A DNA stretch of 51,561 nucleotides from Methylobacterium sp. BTF04 (GTDB taxonomy: Bacteria; Pseudomonadota; Alphaproteobacteria; Rhizobiales; Beijerinckiaceae): positions 1 through 51,561 of the forward strand of contig NZ_JAAHTB010000033.1 of assembly GCF_010692745.1 (NCBI RefSeq). Reading direction: 5' to 3'. Position numbers and translations under genes: made by a program. Positions 46,586 to 51,561 of the stretch are shown here, piece after piece; the stretch's first letter is position 1, and every line of letters begins with the position of its first letter. The notes beneath the pieces are model-generated. The model ran no database searches and was not told where the DNA came from. It saw nothing but the letters and a program-made list of their open reading frames with translations.

Positions 46586-47155
46586 GAAAACGGCATCCAG
46601 TTCCGAATGAGCGCGCTCATTTCTCTAAAGGTACCATATTGTACAAAAATGTCAGAGACGGCCCTAGCCTATAATAATTTTCAGGAATTGCTGCATAACT
46701 TTTAGTGCATCCAGTTCTGTAGCTTGCAACCTACGTATTTATCCGAAAGTTGCAAGACGGCTATAACCTGGCGAGGTCAGTCGAGACTCTTATCGTCCAA
46801 AGTAAAAAATACATTATATTCAATCTAAGGTTGTGATCCCTACCAGCGGAATGAGATTTTGACTCGCGGATTCCCGTCTCAGAGTTCGCAGATACGATCT
46901 TGCGGGCACGCGGTCCCGAGCCAACCAGCCCGAGCCAACGAGAAGGTATCGACCATCGAAACACGCGCCTGAACCGACCCCGCCGGCGCATGCAGGTGCA
47001 CGGGTAAAGGTCTCGGGGTATGCGGCGCGGTCGGCGGCAGGACCTTAGGAAACCCTTGCGCCATCGTGTTAGGTCTCGCTGCAACGTCGCCCGGTTGAGG
47101 CGGCGATGAGGTTTGCGGCCGGTCTCAGGTCGCGACGAAGCAGGGGAGAGGATCG
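46586..47155. other. AT-rich divergent intergenic region
   Basis: 570 bases between the diverging PAS-HTH and acyl-CoA dehydrogenase genes with no convincing gene. From about 46620 to 46860 the base composition is strongly AT-rich (TATAATAATTTTCAGG, AAAAAATACATTATATTCAA). CTTGCAAC at 46723-46730 and GTTGCAAG at 46749-46756 form an 8-bp inverted repeat with an 18-base loop. The minus-strand ORF at 46761-47084 has poor composition and no ribosome site. Several promoters could lie here. Confidence 0.65.
46606..46621. promoter_or_regulatory. 16-base palindrome before the PAS-HTH gene
   Basis: AATGAGCGCGCTCATT is a perfect 16-base palindrome, 21 bases upstream of the regulator ATG on the minus strand. 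It is well placed for an operator, most simply for the PAS-HTH protein itself. Confidence 0.5.
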
Positions 47156-48382
47156 ATGTCGAAGTCGGATCGCAAGGAGGCCCGGCCGCCGGAGCTCATG
47201 TCGCCCTGGCGGACCGAAGCGCGCGCGGCATTGCAGGCGGAGGCCCGTGCCTTCGCGCGGGACGTGGTGATGCCGATCGCGGACGAGCTCGATCCGCAGA
47301 AGTCCGAGATGCCACGATCGCTCATCGACGCGATGGCCGCCAAGGGCTGGTTCGGCATTACGATCCCGGCCGAGCATGGCGGACTGGGCCTTGGCGTCTT
47401 CGAATACTGCCTCGTTTCGGAAGAACTCGCCCGCTCCTGGCTCTCGGTCGGCAGCATTTTGGCGCGGGGGCAGGGGCTCGGCACCCAGACCATGGACGAC
47501 GCGCGCCGAGTCGATCTCCTGCGGCGCTCGGCGCAGGGACGCTGGATCGGCGCCATCGCCCTGTCCGAGCCCAAAGCCGGCTCCGACCTCGCGGGCGTGC
47601 AGACCCGTGCCGTGCGTGACGGCGATTCCTGGATTCTCACCGGCACCAAGCGTTGGGCGGGCTTCGCGCTCGCCGCCGACTTCATCGAGGTCCTGGCCCG
47701 CACCCGCGAACCGGAAGCGGGCGAGCCGCGCTCCGCCGGCCTCGAACCGTTCCTCGTGCTGAAGCAGCCGGGCGCCTTCCCGGCGGGTATGACCGGGCAC
47801 GTCATCGACAAGATCGGCTATCACGGCTTCCTGACCTGGCAGCTCGAACTCGACGGCGTACGCGTGCCCGACAGCGACCGTCTCACCGGCCTCTATGGCG
47901 ACCAGGGTGCGGATGCGGATTCCGGCGGCTTCGCCTCCGTTCAGCGCGGTCTGAACATCGCGCGGGTGCACACGGCCGCCCGCGCGGTCGGCGTCGCCAG
48001 GGCGGCGGTGGAGGATTGCCAAGCCTACCTGCAGGAGCGCGAGCAGTTCGGGCATCCGATCGGCGACTTTCAGGCCTTGCGCTTCGCTCTTGCCGACATG
48101 GCGGCTGACGTCGCGCAGGCCCGCGCGTTCTGGCAACAGGTCGCCCACCTCCTCGACGAAGGTGAGGCGGCGGAGAGCGAGTCCGCCATGGTGAAGCTCC
48201 TCGCCACCGAGATGGCGGTACGGGTGACCAATCAGGCGATGCAGCTGCATGGCGGCAACGGCTACACCACCGAACGCCGGGTGGAGCGCTACTGGCGCGA
48301 TGCCCGCCTGACCACGATCTTCGAGGGAACGAGCGAGATCCAGCGCCGCATCATCAGCGATCGGATGTTGCCGAGGGCCTGA
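47156..48382 (+). CDS. Acyl-CoA dehydrogenase
   Basis: 408 residues, ATG with GGGGAGAGG upstream. It is an FAD-dependent oxidation enzyme. The FAD/substrate block is IGAIALSEPKAGSDLAGVQT. The catalytic base is Glu390 in TTIFEGTSEIQRRIISDRML, and the FAD-dimer motif MQLHGGNGYTTERRVERYWR is present. It differs from the larger methylsuccinyl-CoA dehydrogenase of the ethylmalonyl-CoA pathway. It is followed after 79 bases by the hydrolase fusion and GMC genes, so it may belong to the same catabolic operon. The acyl substrate is not predictable from sequence. Confidence 0.92.
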   Translation: MSKSDRKEARPPELMSPWRTEARAALQAEARAFARDVVMPIADELDPQKSEMPRSLIDAMAAKGWFGITIPAEHGGLGLGVFEYCLVSEELARSWLSVGSILARGQGLGTQTMDDARRVDLLRRSAQGRWIGAIALSEPKAGSDLAGVQTRAVRDGDSWILTGTKRWAGFALAADFIEVLARTREPEAGEPRSAGLEPFLVLKQPGAFPAGMTGHVIDKIGYHGFLTWQLELDGVRVPDSDRLTGLYGDQGADADSGGFASVQRGLNIARVHTAARAVGVARAAVEDCQAYLQEREQFGHPIGDFQALRFALADMAADVAQARAFWQQVAHLLDEGEAAESESAMVKLLATEMAVRVTNQAMQLHGGNGYTTERRVERYWRDARLTTIFEGTSEIQRRIISDRMLPRA

Positions 48383-48461
48383 GTGTTCCACTCCGAAGGT
48401 GCTGCTAGGCGTCGCGGGGCGGGATGCTTGACTGCGCGCGACCGGGCGCGACTTCAGTGGG

Positions 48462-49898
48462 ATGCCTGACACAGATCCCAACGCCCCGCCGCCAACCCTG
48501 TTCTGCCTGCACTTTCTTGGCGGAAGCGCACGGGAATGGACGCAGGTCTCCGAGCGGCTCGCCGGCCGGATGCGATGCGTGCCGATCGACCTTCCGGGGT
48601 TCGGCACGTCGGCTGATCTCTCCGGATACACCGTCACGGAGATGGCCGACCACGTTGCTGGCCGGATCAGAGCCGAGGCGCCGAAACGCTGGATGCTCGC
48701 CGGGCACAGCATGGGGGCGAAGGTGGCACTCGCCCTGGCGCGGCGGATCGAGGATACGGAGGGCGCGGAGGCTGACCTCGGAGGCCTGATCGGCCTCGTC
48801 CTCCTCGCCGGATCACCGCCGAGCCCGGAGCCGATGCCGGAGGACAAGCGCCGTGAGATGATGGCGTGGATCGACGCCGATCCCGCGACGCGTCGCACGG
48901 AAGCGGAGGCGTTCATCACCGCCAACGTCGCAGCGCCGCTCGTCCCCGACCTCATGGAACGAGCGGTGGAGGACGTGCTGCGCGCCGAGCCGGCGGCCTG
49001 GAAGGCTTGGTTTGCGCACGGCAGCCGCGAGGATTGGTGCGAGCGCATCGGGGTGTTGCATACGCCGGCGTTGATCCTCGCCGGGTCGGAGGATGCCGAT
49101 CTCGGGACCCCGGCGCAGATCTGTCTGATGGCGCCACATCTCGCCGAGGTGACCGTGATCACGCTGGAAGGCGCCGGCCATCTGCTTCCCCTGGAACGCC
49201 CCGATGCGGTGGCCGATCACATCGCCGCCTTGGCCGCTGCGCCGAAAACCGCTGCGCCGAAAGGGCCGCGGGTCGACGACGCCTACGAAAAGCTGATCGC
49301 GTCCGACCGCGTCAACAGTCGCTTGCGCGCGGCGTTGCGCGCGCGCGCTGCACCGGACGACCCGGCCTATCAGCCAACTGCGCTCGATCCCGTGGAACTC
49401 GCTGTCCTGCGGTCCGTGCTCGATCGCGTTCTTCCGCAGGATAGCCTCGGACGGATCGACATCGCCGCGCGCATCGAGGCCCGCCTCGGAAGCGGCTCCG
49501 GCGATGGCTGGCGGTTCGCGGACCTGCCACCCGACCCGCTGGCCTACCGGGCCGCTCTGCGCACGCTCGACGACGCGGGCCATGCCGCGCATGGCATCGG
49601 TTTTCATGCCCTGGATGGCGCAAGACAGGATGCCTTGCTGAAGGCGGCCGAGGCGGGCGATCTCGCCGGCCGCGACGAGACGAAACAGCTCGACGCCCAC
49701 CGCATGACGCTGTGGTTCGAAGACCTGCGCTCCGACGCGGTGCGAATCTACCTCGCCCATCCGGCGACCCTGGCGGCGATGGGCTTCAGCGGCATCGGCG
49801 CAGGCGGAGACGGGGTTCCCGAAATCGGGTTCACCGCAGTCGGATTGAACGAGCGCGAAGCCTGGGAGCCCGTCGCCACGGGTGAGGAAGTCCGATGA
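48462..49898 (+). CDS. Alpha/beta hydrolase fused to gluconate 2-dehydrogenase subunit 3-like domain
   Basis: 478 residues. The N-terminal half (1-260) is an alpha/beta hydrolase: [14 protein letters not shown] for the oxyanion loop, GHSMGA with nucleophile Ser83, AGSEDADLG for the acid, and His240 in [10 protein letters not shown]. After a Pro/Ala linker, residues about 300-465 match the gluconate 2-dehydrogenase subunit 3 family: [60 protein letters not shown] and MGFSGIG. That family is usually a stand-alone exported small subunit of FAD dehydrogenases; here no Tat signal exists. It overlaps the GMC gene by four bases, so the fused domain is very likely its partner. Confidence 0.8.
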   Translation: MPDTDPNAPPPTLFCLHFLGGSAREWTQVSERLAGRMRCVPIDLPGFGTSADLSGYTVTEMADHVAGRIRAEAPKRWMLAGHSMGAKVALALARRIEDTEGAEADLGGLIGLVLLAGSPPSPEPMPEDKRREMMAWIDADPATRRTEAEAFITANVAAPLVPDLMERAVEDVLRAEPAAWKAWFAHGSREDWCERIGVLHTPALILAGSEDADLGTPAQICLMAPHLAEVTVITLEGAGHLLPLERPDAVADHIAALAAAPKTAAPKGPRVDDAYEKLIASDRVNSRLRAALRARAAPDDPAYQPTALDPVELAVLRSVLDRVLPQDSLGRIDIAARIEARLGSGSGDGWRFADLPPDPLAYRAALRTLDDAGHAAHGIGFHALDGARQDALLKAAEAGDLAGRDETKQLDAHRMTLWFEDLRSDAVRIYLAHPATLAAMGFSGIGAGGDGVPEIGFTAVGLNEREAWEPVATGEEVR

Positions 49899-51439
49899 AC
49901 CTCGATACGATGCACTGTTACGGCACTGACGAGGTGGTGGACGCCGTCATCGTCGGCACCGGCGCCGGCGGCGCGCCGCTTCTGGCCAAATTGGCAGCAG
50001 CGGGGCTACGTGTGGTCGCCCTCGAGGCCGGTCCGAATTTCGAGCCGACGCGCTTTGCGTTCGACGAGACTTTGGCCGACGAAATCTACTGGACCAAGGA
50101 GCGCCTCAGCGGCGGAGCGACACCTGAAGCCTTCGGAGGTAACAACAGCGGCACCGGCGTTGGTGGATCGACGCTGCATTGGGGCGCGTTCACCCCGCGA
50201 GCCGACCGGCGTGACCTGCGCCTGTACAGCGAGACCGGCGAGGGCGCCGACTGGCCGGTCGATTATGACGCGCTGCTGCCATACTACGAGCAGGTCGAGG
50301 CGTTCATCGGCGTATCCGGGCCGGCCCAATACCCGTGGGATTCCGGCAGGCGCTATCCGCTGCCACCGGTGCCGCGCAACGCCTCCGCTCAGATCATGAG
50401 CGCCGCCTGCGAGGGTCTCGGCATCCGCACCGCCGATGCACCAGCCGCGGTGGTGTCACGCGACTTCGCGCAACAGGGTGGCGCCACCCGCAAAGCCTGC
50501 ATCAATTGTGGCTATTGCCACCAAGGCTGCCGTAACGGCGCCAAGACCAGCATGGACGTGACCTATCTTCCGTTCGCGGTCGCCCGCGGCGCGGAAATCC
50601 GCCCGGATTGCTTCGTTCATGCGATCGAGCGCGACAGCGCAGGCAATGTCACGGCTGTGATCTATCGCAAGGACGGCATCGATCAGCGCCAGCGTTGCGC
50701 AGCCTTGTTCCTGTGCGCGGGCGCAGTGGAGACGCCGCGCCTCCTGTTGCATCTCGGTCTGGCCAACAGCAGCGGTCAGGTTGGGCGTAACTATATGGGC
50801 CATGTCGCCACGCAGGTCTGGGGCACGTTCGACGCCGAGACTCGGCCCAACAAGGGCTACCCGTCCTCCCTCATCACCGAGGACATGATCCGACCCAAGG
50901 ATGCCGATTTTGTCGGCGGCTATCTCGTGCAGAGTCTCGGCATCGAGCCTTTGACCTTCGCCAATCAGGTCGCGCGGGGGAGGGGACTCTGGGGACCGGA
51001 GCTGACGCAGTACCTGCGTCGCTACAACCATGTCGCCGGGATCGGCATCAACGGCGAGACGCTGCCCTGCGAGGCCAACGTGCTGACCCTCTCGGACGAG
51101 ACCGACGCCATGGGGATGCGTAAGGCCAAGGTCAGCTTTGGTTACGGCCCGAACGAGACGCGGATGAATGCTCACGCGACAGCGGTGATGACGTCGATCT
51201 GGGAGGCGGCCGGTGCCACCGATATCTGGGTTCTGGAGCGTGTCGCCCACACCATCGGAACCTGCCGCATGGGGCACGACGCGGACAAAGCGGTGGTGAA
51301 CGCGGATGGCCTCAGCTTCGACGTGCCGAACCTGTGGATCTGCGATGGTTCGACGTTTCCGAGCTCGCTCGCGGCCAATCCGGCCCTGACCATCATGGCG
51401 CTCAGCCTGCGCACGGCCGATGCATTCCTGCGCCGATGA
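49895..51439 (+). CDS. GMC-family FAD oxidoreductase with cysteine cluster
   Basis: 514 residues. The FAD Rossmann motif is [20 protein letters not shown], with LEAG at the second strand. The GMC signature is [15 protein letters not shown]. The C-terminal active-site His and Asn are in [13 protein letters not shown] and [23 protein letters not shown] (Cys202, 205, 208, 212) includes the CX5CX3C spacing that binds a 3Fe-4S cluster in the Burkholderia FAD-glucose dehydrogenase. This is the large catalytic subunit of a gluconate/glucose/sorbitol-type dehydrogenase; the subunit-3-like domain is encoded just upstream. No multiheme cytochrome subunit is visible downstream, so the electron acceptor is open. 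Sugar or alcohol substrate unknown. Confidence 0.88.
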   Translation: MNLDTMHCYGTDEVVDAVIVGTGAGGAPLLAKLAAAGLRVVALEAGPNFEPTRFAFDETLADEIYWTKERLSGGATPEAFGGNNSGTGVGGSTLHWGAFTPRADRRDLRLYSETGEGADWPVDYDALLPYYEQVEAFIGVSGPAQYPWDSGRRYPLPPVPRNASAQIMSAACEGLGIRTADAPAAVVSRDFAQQGGATRKACINCGYCHQGCRNGAKTSMDVTYLPFAVARGAEIRPDCFVHAIERDSAGNVTAVIYRKDGIDQRQRCAALFLCAGAVETPRLLLHLGLANSSGQVGRNYMGHVATQVWGTFDAETRPNKGYPSSLITEDMIRPKDADFVGGYLVQSLGIEPLTFANQVARGRGLWGPELTQYLRRYNHVAGIGINGETLPCEANVLTLSDETDAMGMRKAKVSFGYGPNETRMNAHATAVMTSIWEAAGATDIWVLERVAHTIGTCRMGHDADKAVVNADGLSFDVPNLWICDGSTFPSSLAANPALTIMALSLRTADAFLRR

Positions 51440-51524
51440 GGCACCGGGGGGCTGCTATCGGGCAGGGGAGGGCGCCTGTTTCGAGCGCTTTCCGGCAAAG
51501 CGTGGCGGTGGCGCGTTTTATCGG

Positions 51525-51552
51525 TTGACGGTGTGGGTAGCCGTCTCTAGAA
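51525..51552 (+). promoter_or_regulatory. Sigma-70-like promoter at the right edge
   Basis: TTGACG, 16 bases, CTAGAA. The strong TTGACG and the position downstream of the GMC gene suggest a promoter for a gene beyond the window. The downstream AGAAGCCTGTTCA is what remains before the edge. Confidence 0.35.
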
Positions 51553-51561
51553 GCCTGTTCA

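Noticed and set aside
46761..47084. 107-residue minus-strand ORF in the AT-rich gap
   Set aside because: No ribosome site and an unconvincing composition (Arg-rich start, random tail).

Overview
The window is GC-rich, densely packed bacterial chromosome. Gene content points to an alphaproteobacterium of the Hyphomicrobiales, most likely Methylobacteriaceae (Methylobacterium/Methylorubrum). The evidence is a WTGFYAG-type outer membrane protein, HolC, HslV with a long N-terminal extension, a ppiD-trpEGDC-moaC-moeA string, HWE/HisKA_2 kinase signalling, OpgC, and a DUF1127 protein. The genus is inferred from overall content; no rRNA gene is present to settle it. I see no prophage, transposase, CRISPR array or tRNA gene.

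Layout. 0-5 kb: start of an Omp25/31-like porin, pgeF, a coiled-coil protein, a 24-codon ORF carrying a copy of the 16S rRNA 3' end, a Rieske oxygenase and a metallo-beta-lactamase-fold hydrolase. 5-10 kb (minus strand): remains of an alpha/beta hydrolase gene, hslU, a membrane protein, a chemotaxis receptor and hslV, so the two HslVU protease genes are split by unrelated genes. 10-14.5 kb (minus): a small membrane protein, a RecD-like helicase overlapping hemF, a YiaA/B-like protein, PspA and trmL. 14.6-21 kb (plus): an ABC exporter, a DUF1127 protein, a secreted beta-helix protein, an AT-rich gap and UDP-glucose dehydrogenase. 21-29 kb (minus): a compact ppiD-trpE-trpG-trpD-trpC-moaC-moeA operon. 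29-34.5 kb (plus): tpiA, secG, pyrG, then a DUF350/DUF1190/glutathionylspermidine-synthase-like cassette. 35-37.4 kb (plus): holC, a secreted S10 carboxypeptidase and a lipoprotein.

37.4-40 kb (minus) holds a KaiC-like double ATPase overlapping a HisKA_2-type histidine kinase. 40-45 kb (plus) is a glycan-modification group: OpgC, SGNH hydrolase, flippase and a CelD-like acyltransferase. It is followed by a periplasmic FKBP isomerase. 45.4-47 kb has a convergent PAS-PAS-HTH regulator and an AT-rich intergenic region. The last 4.4 kb (plus) is an apparent operon: acyl-CoA dehydrogenase, an alpha/beta hydrolase fused to a gluconate-2-dehydrogenase-subunit-3-like domain, and a GMC oxidoreductase with a cysteine cluster. 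A promoter-like sequence lies at the right edge.

Most of the window is housekeeping. The less ordinary parts are the anti-Shine-Dalgarno mini-ORF (about 2.1 kb), the hydrolase/GA2DH3 fusion with its GMC partner, the KaiC-kinase pair, the DUF350-DUF1190-amidoligase cassette, and several perfect palindromes in front of regulatory or stress genes.
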